Source: UBA4782 sp034429195 | GTDB lineage: Bacteria; Chloroflexota; Anaerolineae; Anaerolineales; Anaerolineaceae | DNA: 64,000 nucleotides | Direction of reading: 5' to 3' | Assembly: GCA_034429195.1 (NCBI GenBank) | Contig: DAOUGQ010000006.1 | Location: 62,001-126,000 of the forward strand | Position numbers and translations under genes: made by a program | Notes under the pieces: model-generated | What the model saw: the letters and a program-made list of their open reading frames with translations, nothing else | What the model was told of the DNA's origin: nothing | Databases searched by the model: none | Shown: piece by piece, positions 34,968 through 44,304 of the stretch | How the letters are laid out: every line of letters begins with the position of its first letter | Position numbering within the stretch: the stretch's first letter is position 1

Positions 34968-35086
34968 TGCCCTTTACTCAATGGATAATTATATATCTTA
35001 TCTTAAGCTGTGCTTTATGACAGTACCATTTTATAGGAATAATTAAATTGAGGCAAATTATTTACAGGTCACAAGATTTAACCAAA

Positions 35087-35113
35087 CTCAGCAGTCTGGT
35101 CGGGGCTGCTGAG
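35087..35113 (-). terminator. Probable terminator at the end of the ftsZ operon
   Basis: A perfect 8-bp stem CTCAGCAG / CTGCTGAG with an 11-nt loop; on the minus strand it is followed by TTTGGTTAAAT. It lies about 80 nt beyond the last gene of the minus-strand ftsZ group. The T-tract is short, so the call is moderate. Confidence 0.45.
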
Positions 35114-35194
35114 TAAGGTGAGGTGAAACTGTTTCAGAAGGCAAAGAAGGAGGATAGGAAAATAGCAATTTCCTTATAAGTATCTTTTCTACCG

Positions 35195-35413
35195 TTAAAA
35201 AATCACTGAAAAGAGAATTGTGGTCAAAAAACCACTAAAAAATCCGATTACTGCGATCAATACAGTAATTTGGGCAAAGGAACGAAGATCGTTCTGATCT
35301 GTAAGCCTGTAACCAAGGTTCATCAATCTGCGAAAAATTGTGTAACGGGAGAGGCGATATATGATCACATCCCAGAAAGCCAGTTCAAGTTTTTGTGTCA
35401 GATTCATTTGCAT
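35195..35413 (-). CDS. Small membrane protein of unknown function
   Basis: About 72 residues with one C-terminal transmembrane helix (FAQITVLIAVIGFFSGFLTTILF) after a basic amphipathic N-terminus. ATG 35413 is favoured over GTG 35422 because AGGTG lies 6 nt upstream. It begins just behind the preceding small gene, so it is part of the ftsZ transcription unit. I do not recognise a family. Confidence 0.55.
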   Translation of the reverse strand: MQMNLTQKLELAFWDVIIYRLSRYTIFRRLMNLGYRLTDQNDLRSFAQITVLIAVIGFFSGFLTTILFSVIF

Positions 35414-35422
35414 AAGATTCAC

Positions 35423-35641
35423 CTATTTTGAAGAAGAAATCTTCACTATTTTTCCACTTGCGGTTGTGACCACCCGGACTGCTCGTTCGATCTTTTTCCC
35501 ATCTGGCGTCATTGATGAGCCACGAAAAACTAACAGATATTGATCATTACCATATGCCTGAGCGCGTGGGCGTTTGCCTCTCACTTCGGGATATTGTGCA
35601 TAAACCTGACGGCAAATTGCATCCATAATACTTTTTTCCAT
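35423..35641 (-). CDS. Small conserved-looking protein of unknown function
   Basis: A 72-residue soluble protein (KSIMDAICRQVYAQYPEVRG, then GNDQYLLVFRG) with no signal peptide or known motif. It begins 16 nt after the ftsZ stop with GGAGGAA upstream of the ATG, which supports expression. Its position between ftsZ and a small membrane protein gene suggests, but does not show, a cell-envelope link. Confidence 0.6.
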   Translation of the reverse strand: MEKSIMDAICRQVYAQYPEVRGKRPRAQAYGNDQYLLVFRGSSMTPDGKKIERAVRVVTTASGKIVKISSSK

Positions 35642-35657
35642 CGAAAATTCCTCCTGG

Positions 35658-36857
35658 CTAGCGGCTGGTCCGCCGGCGCATAAATGCTGGAATATCCAGG
35701 TTGACAGTTGCTCCTGCCATTTCGGAATCTGAATAAGATGGATCTGGCATATACGATACCGATCTTTCGTGCTTTTGAATGGCTTCTTCTACAGTAATAG
35801 GTGGTTGGGCACGTTGTTCAGATCGCTGTTCAGTGTTTCGTGGAACTCTTATCCGAGTCATAGGATCAAATGCGGTGGCACCTAATCCGGTGATGATCAG
35901 AATTACCTCTACACGATCTTCCATGTTTTCATTATGGATAATGCCAGGGATGATCTCTGCCTGATTATTTGTTCTTTCCTGAAGATAGGTCAATGCTTCG
36001 GATACTTCCATAAATGTAAGATACTGCCCGCCAGAAATGTTTGCAATGATTCCAGTGGCGTTTTCGACAGGTATTGAGTCGATTAGTGGGTGATGAAGTG
36101 CTTGTTGAACAGCCTGCATGGCTTTATGTGCACCTTGTCCATGACCAATTGCCAATAATGAACCGCCACCATTGTGCATGAGGTTGCGGATATGGGAGAA
36201 ATCGACATTGATCAGTCCAGGCTGAGTTACGATTTCGGAAATTCCTTGAATACCCTGGCGTAAAATATCATCTGCCAACCGGAAGGCAAGATCAAGAGAT
36301 AGATCCCGCGGGGCGATTTGAAGCAATCTATCGTTGGGAATTGCTATCAATGTATCGGTGTTTTGCTGCAATTTGGTTAACCCTGACCGTGCATTTTGCT
36401 GCCGTTTTCCAGCTTCAAAACCAAAAGGCGTACTTACCACCGCGACTGAAACGATATCCATGCTCCTGGCAATCCGTGCAGCTACTGAGATTGCGCCGGT
36501 TCCTGTACCACCACCTAAACCAGCTGTTAAGAAGACCATATCTGCACCTGTAAGGGCTTCTTTGATTTCCTCAATGCTTTCTTCTGCTGCTGCCTCACCA
36601 ACCTGTGGGTCACCACCCGCACCCTGACCATGGGTGAGTTTTGGACCAAGTAAAATCTTTGATGGTGCCAAGCAGGTTTTTAGAACCTGATAATCGGTGT
36701 TTGCGCCGATAAAGTCAACTCCTTTGATACCCAGCTCGAGCATGCGATTCACTGCATTGCATCCTCCACCACCAAGACCAAGTACTTTCAAGGTGGTTTG
36801 ACGGGCAGAAATAGGGGTGTGAGAAATTGGCGGAAGGGATTGGTTATCTGTTATCAT
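35658..36857 (-). CDS. ftsZ: Cell division GTPase FtsZ
   Basis: Tubulin homologue that forms the division ring. GLGGGGCNAVNRM is the N-terminal nucleotide loop and GLGGGTGTGA (about residue 115) the tubulin signature; FIGANTDYQVL and DLAFRLADDIL are further FtsZ blocks. The C-terminal linker ends in DIPAFMRRRTSR, which resembles the conserved FtsZ tail peptide. ATG 36857 is preferred over GTG 36866 because GAGGTG precedes it by 6 nt and the alternative overlaps the upstream gene. No ftsA, murC or ddl is adjacent, so the classical dcw cluster is absent here. Confidence 0.95.
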   Translation of the reverse strand: MITDNQSLPPISHTPISARQTTLKVLGLGGGGCNAVNRMLELGIKGVDFIGANTDYQVLKTCLAPSKILLGPKLTHGQGAGGDPQVGEAAAEESIEEIKEALTGADMVFLTAGLGGGTGTGAISVAARIARSMDIVSVAVVSTPFGFEAGKRQQNARSGLTKLQQNTDTLIAIPNDRLLQIAPRDLSLDLAFRLADDILRQGIQGISEIVTQPGLINVDFSHIRNLMHNGGGSLLAIGHGQGAHKAMQAVQQALHHPLIDSIPVENATGIIANISGGQYLTFMEVSEALTYLQERTNNQAEIIPGIIHNENMEDRVEVILIITGLGATAFDPMTRIRVPRNTEQRSEQRAQPPITVEEAIQKHERSVSYMPDPSYSDSEMAGATVNLDIPAFMRRRTSR

Positions 36858-36862
36858 AAGTT

Positions 36863-38341
36863 TCACCTCTGTGCCAATATAGATGCAATTGTCGTGCCAT
36901 CTCCGCTTATACGTTCAACAACAGACCCATTGAAACGTAGTTTGTCCAATGCCTCATCAGAAAAGAGATCCTGATCTCCTATTACAGTAACGTATTCAGC
37001 TGCTGCAGCTTCCTGGAGAGAAAACCCAACCGTTGCACGATATTTTTTAACGAATGGACGGACTGCGTCGAGGTAAAAATCTGCAATTCCCCAATCATAG
37101 GATGGAAGAAGTACATAGTGCTGAATGATAAAATCCATTTGCTGAGAAGGTTCAATAACAGCTTTCCCCATGAGATCTTCATCTTTTACTTCCTGTAAGA
37201 TCGCTGTAGGTTCTTCATCAAAATCTATTGAAGGATCAAAGAGCTCTGGATCTTCACCTGGATGACTGTCGATTTCACCTTCGACCAAATGAGATTCATT
37301 GATATTCTTCAGAAGTGTAGCCTGAAACTCTGTGACAGCCTGAACCGTGATGGATGGAGTCTGGTCATAGCCAAACCAGGTATAGATATCGTCATCGCCC
37401 GATTGGGGAGTAGTTAGAAGCCAGAAATTGCAGGAAATGATATTTGCTGGAAGGGGATCAAGATTGGTTTCAGGATCCGCGGGATTCTCGACAATATCAT
37501 TAGCCAGCAACCGGTAGACTGCCAGATTAATGCTTGCCTGCGATTTCAAAAAATCCAGTTCATCCTGGTCCTGATATCGCGTCGCTTTTCCAGATTCCAG
37601 TAGAATGATTGGGTGGATTGAACCAGTGACAGATTCGATAATTGCATTGTACCAATCAAAGATTCGGAAACCACGTTGATCTTGTGCAATATCTGATGAA
37701 TGATAAGGGCGGGCTTCAGGCCAGCGATCAGGTCCACCCGAACCCCAATTCAAGTCATGATCAATTGTATGTGCATAAGCTGCAAAAATGAGGCTATCCA
37801 GTATTTCTGATTGATGTCTGTTTTCAAGGCCTTGCAAGCAGGATTTCAAGAATGCTATATCCCAATAATCACCTCCGGGTTCGAGAGCAGGGAAGACAGG
37901 CTGCATACCATACTGGATCGTGAGAGATGCCAATGGAACAAACCTATCCAAAAAACGTTCAATCAAATCTTGTCGCGCCCACCCAGATGAAGGCCATGCC
38001 TGTCGGATATTTGGACGGTCAAAGAAGATGGGATATTTGATACCCCAATGTGCATAGGCTTCTAGAAGAGGGGCAATTTCAAAAGATTTGGGGGGAGATT
38101 CGAGACTGAAATCCATTTGGATGATGGGTTGAATTCCTTCTTTTATCAATCCGCTAATAAAATATTCCGGGATTGCCTGCCTTTGAGGAGCCTTTAATAC
38201 CAGCCAACCAATACCTAATGATTGTAAATTGGGCAGCCAGGTATCCAGGTCCTTTTGCCTATAATGGAAAAAATCAGGAATGTAATGCAAACCAGTACGA
38301 TTTTCGCTCTTAAAACTTATTGCTCTATTACTCATAGTCAT
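36863..38341 (-). CDS. Predicted TIM-barrel, glycoside-hydrolase-like protein upstream of ftsZ
   Basis: A 492-residue cytoplasmic-looking protein without signal peptide. The first 300 residues read as alternating beta/alpha units of a glycosidase-type barrel (LHYIPDFFHYRQKDLDTW, LGIGWLVLK, GIQPIIQMDFSLES, QPVFPALEPGGDYWDIAF). The C-terminal 100 residues (QHYVLLPSYDWGIADFYLDA) end in a compact domain with GFSLQEAAAAEYVTVIGDQ, which reads like a repeat-type sensor or recognition domain. No catalytic residues can be assigned. It ends at the ftsZ ribosome-binding site, so the two are likely co-transcribed. Confidence 0.6.
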   Translation of the reverse strand: MTMSNRAISFKSENRTGLHYIPDFFHYRQKDLDTWLPNLQSLGIGWLVLKAPQRQAIPEYFISGLIKEGIQPIIQMDFSLESPPKSFEIAPLLEAYAHWGIKYPIFFDRPNIRQAWPSSGWARQDLIERFLDRFVPLASLTIQYGMQPVFPALEPGGDYWDIAFLKSCLQGLENRHQSEILDSLIFAAYAHTIDHDLNWGSGGPDRWPEARPYHSSDIAQDQRGFRIFDWYNAIIESVTGSIHPIILLESGKATRYQDQDELDFLKSQASINLAVYRLLANDIVENPADPETNLDPLPANIISCNFWLLTTPQSGDDDIYTWFGYDQTPSITVQAVTEFQATLLKNINESHLVEGEIDSHPGEDPELFDPSIDFDEEPTAILQEVKDEDLMGKAVIEPSQQMDFIIQHYVLLPSYDWGIADFYLDAVRPFVKKYRATVGFSLQEAAAAEYVTVIGDQDLFSDEALDKLRFNGSVVERISGDGTTIASILAQR

Positions 38342-38425
38342 CCCTCATCTACTTCGAGAAACTGATGCAACACTTTTATCCTTCTTGGTACAAGATATGT
38401 GCCAACCAGAACTTCTATGGTCTGC

Positions 38426-38431
38426 TATAAT
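38426..38431 (+). promoter_or_regulatory. Extended -10 box (TGCTATAAT), leaderless start predicted
   Basis: An extended -10 (TG-n-TATAAT) ends 7 nt before ATG 38439. With transcription starting 6-8 nt downstream the message would have no leader. Confidence 0.55.
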
Positions 38432-38438
38432 CGAGAGC

Positions 38439-39356
38439 ATGATTTTAGTTACCGGTGGAACAGGTTTTGTTGGGAATATTTTGATTCAAAATCTTTTGGC
38501 ACAGGGTAAACAAGTACGAACCCTGGTTCGGCCATCAAAGCGATCGCCAAACCTTCCCAAATCAACTTCTGTAGAAGTTGTGGTATGTAGTATTACCGAT
38601 GAACGAAGTATACGAGCTGCGATGAAAGGGGTTCAATATGTTTATCATCTGGCAGGTAGTGAAAGAGAAGGGTCTCGTGCTAATTTGGAAGAAGTTGATA
38701 TTGAAGGCAGTCGTAAAGTTGCCAACGCTGCACGGCTGGCAGGTGTAGAAAGATTATTTTTCCTCAGTCATCTTGGAGCTGACCGGGCATCTGCTTATGC
38801 TGTACTTAAGGCAAAAGGAATAGCTGAAGGTCTGATCCAACAAAGTGGTGTTCCCTTTACGGTTTTACGGTCTTCTGTTCTCTTTGGTAAAGGGGATCAC
38901 TTTACTACTTCTTTTACACAATTGCTAAAAATGAGTCCTGGAGTAATTCTCATGCCAGGTGATGGTGAAAATCTATTACAGCCTCTCTGGGTGGAGGATG
39001 CAGTTACCTGTCTACTAGCCTGTCAGGATAATCCAGATACTATCGGAAAGATTATTTCAATTGGTGGACCTGAGTATTTCTCTTTTCGGCAAACCCTGGA
39101 TATTCTATCTGAACGAATTGGAATCCACCGCAGTTATACCAGTATTAACCCTGCCATCCTGCGCACACTTTCCTTATTGTTTGAGCAAGGAACTGCCCGT
39201 TTTCCTATATCCGTCCACTGGCTTGATTACCTGGCATCTGATCGTACGTGTGCAGCGGATTCCATTCCAAGACAATTTGGTTTATTACCATCAAGATTTG
39301 CACACCAGCTTGATTATCTTCAGGAATTTCAGAAGAAACGTAAACGTAATAGATGA
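38439..39356 (+). CDS. NAD(P)-binding epimerase/NmrA-like protein (complex I NDUFA9-like subfamily)
   Basis: An atypical short-chain dehydrogenase of about 305 residues. The Rossmann motif ILVTGGTGFVGNILIQNLL is at the very N-terminus, which with the promoter supports ATG 38439 over 38385. Later blocks are YVYHLAGSEREGS and GVERLFFLSHLGADRASAY, where the usual catalytic Tyr-x3-Lys is replaced by SAYAVLKAKGIAE (Y-x3-K present). PFTVLRSSVLFG and QPLWVEDAVTCLL complete the family pattern. Substrate unknown. The stop overlaps the next start (ATGA). Confidence 0.82.
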   Translation: MILVTGGTGFVGNILIQNLLAQGKQVRTLVRPSKRSPNLPKSTSVEVVVCSITDERSIRAAMKGVQYVYHLAGSEREGSRANLEEVDIEGSRKVANAARLAGVERLFFLSHLGADRASAYAVLKAKGIAEGLIQQSGVPFTVLRSSVLFGKGDHFTTSFTQLLKMSPGVILMPGDGENLLQPLWVEDAVTCLLACQDNPDTIGKIISIGGPEYFSFRQTLDILSERIGIHRSYTSINPAILRTLSLLFEQGTARFPISVHWLDYLASDRTCAADSIPRQFGLLPSRFAHQLDYLQEFQKKRKRNR

Positions 39357-40765
39357 ATAATAAAGCATTTTGTGTTCATGGACATTTCTACCAACCACCA
39401 CGAGAGGATCCACTCAGTGGTGAAATTCCTTTGGAGCCGGGAGCCAGCCCATATCGCAACTGGAATGAGCGTATTCATCAACAGTGTTACAAGCCTAATG
39501 CTGAACTAGGAAATTTTGAACATATCAGTTTCGATCTCGGTCCGACTCTGGTCGAGTGGATGGCAGCGTATGACCGGAAGACTTTAGCAAATATCATTGA
39601 ACAGGATCACAGAAATTTTCAACATTATGGAGTTGGGAATGCAATGGCACAACCGTATTCTCATACCATTCTCCCGCTGTCCAATCGGCAAGACAAGATC
39701 ACCCAAATTAGATGGGGGATTCTGGATTATGAACACACTTTCTCTCATCACCCTACAGGGATGTGGTTGCCTGAAACAGCGGTTGATATGGAATGCCTTG
39801 AGATTATGGCAGAGCATGGGATCGAGTACACTATTCTTGCTCCCTGGCAGGCAGATGTAGAAAAGCTTGATATTTCTGTTCCTTATATTGTGAAACTTTC
39901 ACAAGGCAAAAGTATTGCTGTCTTTTTTTATGATCGCTCATTATCTGATGATGTGAGCTTTCGCCCAGAAGTTACAACAAATGCAGACACATTTGTTCAG
40001 ACTCGTCTTCTTCCTCGTTTCCATTTATCTCGAAAGACGATAAATGAACCAGAATTCCATCTCATCGCGTCAGATGGCGAAGCGTATGGGCATCATCAAC
40101 CGTTTCGAGATAAATTCTTAGCTCATTTAATCAATGGAGCGATCGAAAAGCAGCCAATTAAAGCCACATATCCTGGTATCTGGCTAAAGGAAAATCCTCC
40201 TGTACAGGAAATTCAAATTCGGAGTAATACATCTTGGAGCTGTCATCATGGTGTAGTACGGTGGAGTGGAGCGTGTGATTGCACCCCCCATGCAGAATGG
40301 AAAGCTCCTCTCCGAAAAGCTCTCAATACATTAGCGAATGCAGTGGATGAAGAATTCTTATCCGTTATCCATCCCTTAATTCCTGATCCATGGGAATTGC
40401 GTCATGAGTATATTCGAGTCATGAACGGGCAAATTTCGATTAAAGATTACATTCAAGAAAAGGTTCCCGATCATTTAACTATAACTAGGATCGATCAAAT
40501 CGCGATTTTACTAGAAGCGCAATACGAGCGCCAGCGAATGTTTACCTCTTGTGGATGGTTTTTCGACGATTTTGACCGCATTGAACCTCGAAATAACATT
40601 GCTTATGCCGCGCAAGCGGTCTGGCTTGTAAAGAAGGCTACAGGAATAGATCTTTCTGCAGATACTGTAAAATTCCTTAAAGAAGTAAAAAGCTGGCGAT
40701 CGGGATTGAGCGCAGATGTAGTTTTTCAACATCACATGGAAAAAGTCCAAAATCAAAGAGCCTGA
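39353..40765 (+). CDS. Glycoside hydrolase family 57-type protein
   Basis: A 470-residue protein starting with FCVHGHFYQPPREDP, the hallmark N-terminus of GH57/DUF3536 alpha-glucan-active proteins. NAMAQPYSHTILPL and RWGILDYEHTF follow, and GMWLPETAVD (about residue 138) contains the Glu expected as nucleophile. LIASDGEAYGHHQPFRD probably carries the acid/base Asp. Start overlaps the epimerase stop, so they share a transcript. It ends 4 nt from the convergent large GH13-type gene, placing two alpha-glucan enzymes end to end. Confidence 0.82.
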   Translation: MNNKAFCVHGHFYQPPREDPLSGEIPLEPGASPYRNWNERIHQQCYKPNAELGNFEHISFDLGPTLVEWMAAYDRKTLANIIEQDHRNFQHYGVGNAMAQPYSHTILPLSNRQDKITQIRWGILDYEHTFSHHPTGMWLPETAVDMECLEIMAEHGIEYTILAPWQADVEKLDISVPYIVKLSQGKSIAVFFYDRSLSDDVSFRPEVTTNADTFVQTRLLPRFHLSRKTINEPEFHLIASDGEAYGHHQPFRDKFLAHLINGAIEKQPIKATYPGIWLKENPPVQEIQIRSNTSWSCHHGVVRWSGACDCTPHAEWKAPLRKALNTLANAVDEEFLSVIHPLIPDPWELRHEYIRVMNGQISIKDYIQEKVPDHLTITRIDQIAILLEAQYERQRMFTSCGWFFDDFDRIEPRNNIAYAAQAVWLVKKATGIDLSADTVKFLKEVKSWRSGLSADVVFQHHMEKVQNQRA

Positions 40766-40768
40766 TGT

Positions 40769-43700
40769 TTACTCGCCTGCATGTTCAAGGTTAGTTAATA
40801 ATTGCATCACCTGGTAATTTGAATTCATCATTGCTGTTTTGACCTTGATCACAAAATCATTAACCGCCATCAATTTTTCTGTTTTTTCCGTTTTAGTCAT
40901 TTGTGCGTCTGTTTCAATCTTGATCCATGCAATCATCTGCAGCCACCAGGTTAGTTCTTCAAAGCATTCCTTATTGAACCAAAGAATTCCATTATAGCGG
41001 TTGATATGAAGGAAATTCTGCACCTGCTGGTCTTCAAGGAATCTTTGAGCATTTTTATAAATACTTTTTTCTGTAATGGTTTCGTACCAGTCTTGGTAAG
41101 AAATCAAAATACGTAAAAGCACAAGCTTTCGCTGGCTTTCTGTACTATCCAGACCAAGCTGCTGGTACATTTCATCATAAATTCTGGCCAACCTCCATTC
41201 TTCCAACCAGCTTCGAGATTTTTCCGCCCATCCATCGTCTCCAGAAATTTTCCCCAGGTTATGTACAAAAACCCAACTCCATAATGTCAGCCATGGATGT
41301 GAATATTGCTTCAAACCTTGAAGAATTTCTTTTGCTGCATTTTTCAAGGAGCTTATTCCCGAAGCCAATTTATCTGGGGTGAGCTGGTCGAAGTCTAGCA
41401 GCCAGGTTAATTCTTCTTCATAATCAAGACGAATGATCGATCTATTCTGATTATTCCCTGTGACAGTCTGAATGCCATCAAGCAAGGCAGATAATTTATA
41501 TTGAGCTTCAGAGAATAAATGAGGTGGTATTGATTCACCCTTTTCTCTCTCTTGAATGGTTTTCAGATATTTGAAGTACCCAGTATTTGCTATTTGGCGA
41601 AACGCGGATGTAATAGGTTGGATTACTAACTGTTGAATGGCTTCTTCCAAGTCAGGAACACCATTTCCATTTAGCCATTGATACAAATGGCTGTAGGTAT
41701 GGCTGGCATCATCATCAAACACACGAAAATCCCAAAAAACCAGGGTTTGATAAGCATCAAGATGTAGAAATAAACCTTTTTCAATGATCTCATTGACTGG
41801 TCGCAGGAATTGCAGCCCGCTGTATTGTTCACGGTAAGCCAGGAATTTGTTTTCTCCGGGTGTCAAATCAAGCCCTTGCGCCAGAGTTTTCTGAACGAGA
41901 CCAATTGAGGATTCCTTATGTTTATCCATGTAGCTGACTGAATTCTTTATCCACCCACTCGTAGAAGCAAACCGGTTATGATATACCACCAGGGCGTAAT
42001 CATGGTCATTGCTGTTCGAATAAGCAAATACATTCTCGTCCACCCAACCATCAGGTGTGAAGAAATCATATAACAAGAAATTATCCACGCCAGAGAAAAG
42101 GTCACGCCGGTGGAGCAATGGGAAAATTTGATGGGTGTGCCGATCTATTAAATAGGGATCAGGTCGTTCATCATAATATGCCCGACGATACTCCATGCCA
42201 TACTTTTCGGTGAATCCTTCCACCTGCCCATGACCAAACATGGGCAACCCAGGCAATGTTGCCATCAGCGTGCAAATGCCGAAATATTTATCACCTTTTC
42301 CAAATTGATCCACCGCTGTACGCTCATCAGGATTATTCATGAAATTCACATAACGCTTGAGTATTTCTGGATCGAATTCAAGGGTGTTTTTTATCAAAGT
42401 GCGATACTTGGCATTTTCTTCATTACGCAATAAATTCATGAATGCACTGTTGTAAACCCGGTGCATTCCCAATGTACGAACAAAATAGCTTTCCATCAAC
42501 CAAAAAGCTTCTGCCAGCAGGAGTGTATCGGGTACTTCTGCAGCGACGCGATCGACCACCTCGCGCCAGAATTCAAATGGCATGGCGGAATCGAATTCCG
42601 CCTTTGACATACCATGTTCTGCTCTGGTGGGAATATCTCCACCGCTTCCTGGTTCGGGATACCAAAGACGTTGAAAATGGCGCTTGGTAAGTGTCATGGC
42701 CGCATCGAACCGGATGATGGGAAAGCGCCGGGCAACCTGTAAGATCGTCTGGATTACTTGTTCTCGGACTTCAGGATTCAAGTAATTTAATTGCGCAGTG
42801 TCATTCCAGGGCATGCTGGTGCCATCATTGCCATGATAGATATAACGAATATCTCCATTTTGATGGTCTTCGCGTTTGAAAACTACCGAAGCATCTGAAC
42901 GTGAATAATAATGATCTTCCAGAAAAATTCCGACCCGATCATCATTTGAAAGGTTTGGTCCATCGAATGTATAAGAGGGGAATGGGCTGTAATCCAGACT
43001 TAGGAACCAGTCTGGATGTTCTACTACCCAGGGAGAATCAATGCCCATATGATTTGGCACCATATCACTGGCAAGCCGAATACCACGCTGCCATGCTCGT
43101 TGGCGAAGATTGTTTAAAGCATTTTCACCACCCAGATCATCTGCGATTCGATAATCAAAAAGGGAGTACGCAGAAGCGACCGCTTCGGGATTGCCACACA
43201 TCTGTTTGATGCTTGCAGAAGCTTTACTTCGTTCCCAAACTCCAATCAGCCATAACCCAGTCATTCCCCAGGAAGCTAATTCATCCAGTTCGCTGTCGGG
43301 GATCTGATCCAGGTGCCTGATATTCTGGTGGTATTTTTTACTCAACTGGTCAAGCCAGACATAAGTATTTTTTGCGATCACCACAACTTGGGGCATCCAA
43401 TCTTTATCCGGACTAAACCCTTCAGATTCCAACTCCCCTGTGCTCCGGTCATATACTGGAATTGCAACAGGTCCTGGACCAAAGCCTGCAGACATGAAGT
43501 CGATCTTCTCTTCTTCTTTGATTAAATCGAGAGATGAGAGTAATCGGTATAAATAACTACCCAATAAAGATGCCCAATGGATGCGGATGTATTCCAACTG
43601 CCCGGTGATGGAATAGGGTACAGCAATAGCAGGAGAGCGTAACATATCAATCAGTGTTTTCTCTTCTTGGGTAAATGGGGGAAGCGTCGCAAAAAATTTT

Positions 43701-44251
43701 TGGATGGAATCCATTGCTTTTTTATAGAGATTAGGTGTTTGTAGAACCTGGTCATTAAATAATTCAATGTATGGGTTTAGTGCTGGATTTTTGTTGGTTA
43801 TCCACAACATCATCAATTCTTCGATGATCGAATAACGATTGGGAATATCATTCTGTGATTCCAAAAGGTATTGATCGATATTCATTTTCCCCTGATAAAC
43901 ATCCGTTGGTGGGAATTGGTAGGCAAATTCGTATAGCAGTCGTGTCAGATTCTCACTACCAAGATCTTGTTCAAGCCAATCGTAGGCCTTTTTTAACTCA
44001 GAAGGTTCGCGTTGCTGGCGATATAGCGTACAAACAAGGTGGAAAATCTCATCCATCAATCCCATCGCGTTGATCTGCCCTGCTTTTACTGCCTGCTCAG
44101 GGAAGGAGACCAGATCTTTTTTCTCGTTCATTTTTTGTGCAAACAATCGAGCAGCATGAAAGTCAGCCAGGATTGCATTCCCGTTGAAGGAAAAAAGACT
44201 CTGATCAAATTGATATCGATCACGTGCAGTGCGAGAAATATGAAATTCCAT
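40769..44251 (-). CDS. Very large alpha-amylase family (GH13-like) protein
   Basis: A 1160-residue protein with a (beta/alpha)8 GH13 domain in the middle. Conserved region I is SDMVPNHMG (about residue 397), region II IIRFDAAMTL with the nucleophile Asp (about 515), region III LLLAEAFW with the general acid Glu (about 581), and region IV MNNPDERTAVDQ in place of the usual N-H-D. About 350 residues precede the barrel and 400 follow; neither resembles a common carbohydrate-binding module. No signal peptide, so probably cytoplasmic glucan metabolism. AGGAG lies 7 nt before the ATG. The altered region IV makes the activity uncertain. Confidence 0.8.
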   Translation of the reverse strand: MEFHISRTARDRYQFDQSLFSFNGNAILADFHAARLFAQKMNEKKDLVSFPEQAVKAGQINAMGLMDEIFHLVCTLYRQQREPSELKKAYDWLEQDLGSENLTRLLYEFAYQFPPTDVYQGKMNIDQYLLESQNDIPNRYSIIEELMMLWITNKNPALNPYIELFNDQVLQTPNLYKKAMDSIQKFFATLPPFTQEEKTLIDMLRSPAIAVPYSITGQLEYIRIHWASLLGSYLYRLLSSLDLIKEEEKIDFMSAGFGPGPVAIPVYDRSTGELESEGFSPDKDWMPQVVVIAKNTYVWLDQLSKKYHQNIRHLDQIPDSELDELASWGMTGLWLIGVWERSKASASIKQMCGNPEAVASAYSLFDYRIADDLGGENALNNLRQRAWQRGIRLASDMVPNHMGIDSPWVVEHPDWFLSLDYSPFPSYTFDGPNLSNDDRVGIFLEDHYYSRSDASVVFKREDHQNGDIRYIYHGNDGTSMPWNDTAQLNYLNPEVREQVIQTILQVARRFPIIRFDAAMTLTKRHFQRLWYPEPGSGGDIPTRAEHGMSKAEFDSAMPFEFWREVVDRVAAEVPDTLLLAEAFWLMESYFVRTLGMHRVYNSAFMNLLRNEENAKYRTLIKNTLEFDPEILKRYVNFMNNPDERTAVDQFGKGDKYFGICTLMATLPGLPMFGHGQVEGFTEKYGMEYRRAYYDERPDPYLIDRHTHQIFPLLHRRDLFSGVDNFLLYDFFTPDGWVDENVFAYSNSNDHDYALVVYHNRFASTSGWIKNSVSYMDKHKESSIGLVQKTLAQGLDLTPGENKFLAYREQYSGLQFLRPVNEIIEKGLFLHLDAYQTLVFWDFRVFDDDASHTYSHLYQWLNGNGVPDLEEAIQQLVIQPITSAFRQIANTGYFKYLKTIQEREKGESIPPHLFSEAQYKLSALLDGIQTVTGNNQNRSIIRLDYEEELTWLLDFDQLTPDKLASGISSLKNAAKEILQGLKQYSHPWLTLWSWVFVHNLGKISGDDGWAEKSRSWLEEWRLARIYDEMYQQLGLDSTESQRKLVLLRILISYQDWYETITEKSIYKNAQRFLEDQQVQNFLHINRYNGILWFNKECFEELTWWLQMIAWIKIETDAQMTKTEKTEKLMAVNDFVIKVKTAMMNSNYQVMQLLTNLEHAGE

Positions 44252-44304
44252 TTCTGACTCCTGACAGGATGGGATTTAGCTTAATTATATCGCCCTGTGA
44301 TAAA

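Noticed and set aside
35087..35194. Possible structured RNA (SRP-like) near the ftsZ operon end
   Set aside because: The conserved SRP loop sequences are absent; the hairpin is better explained as a terminator.
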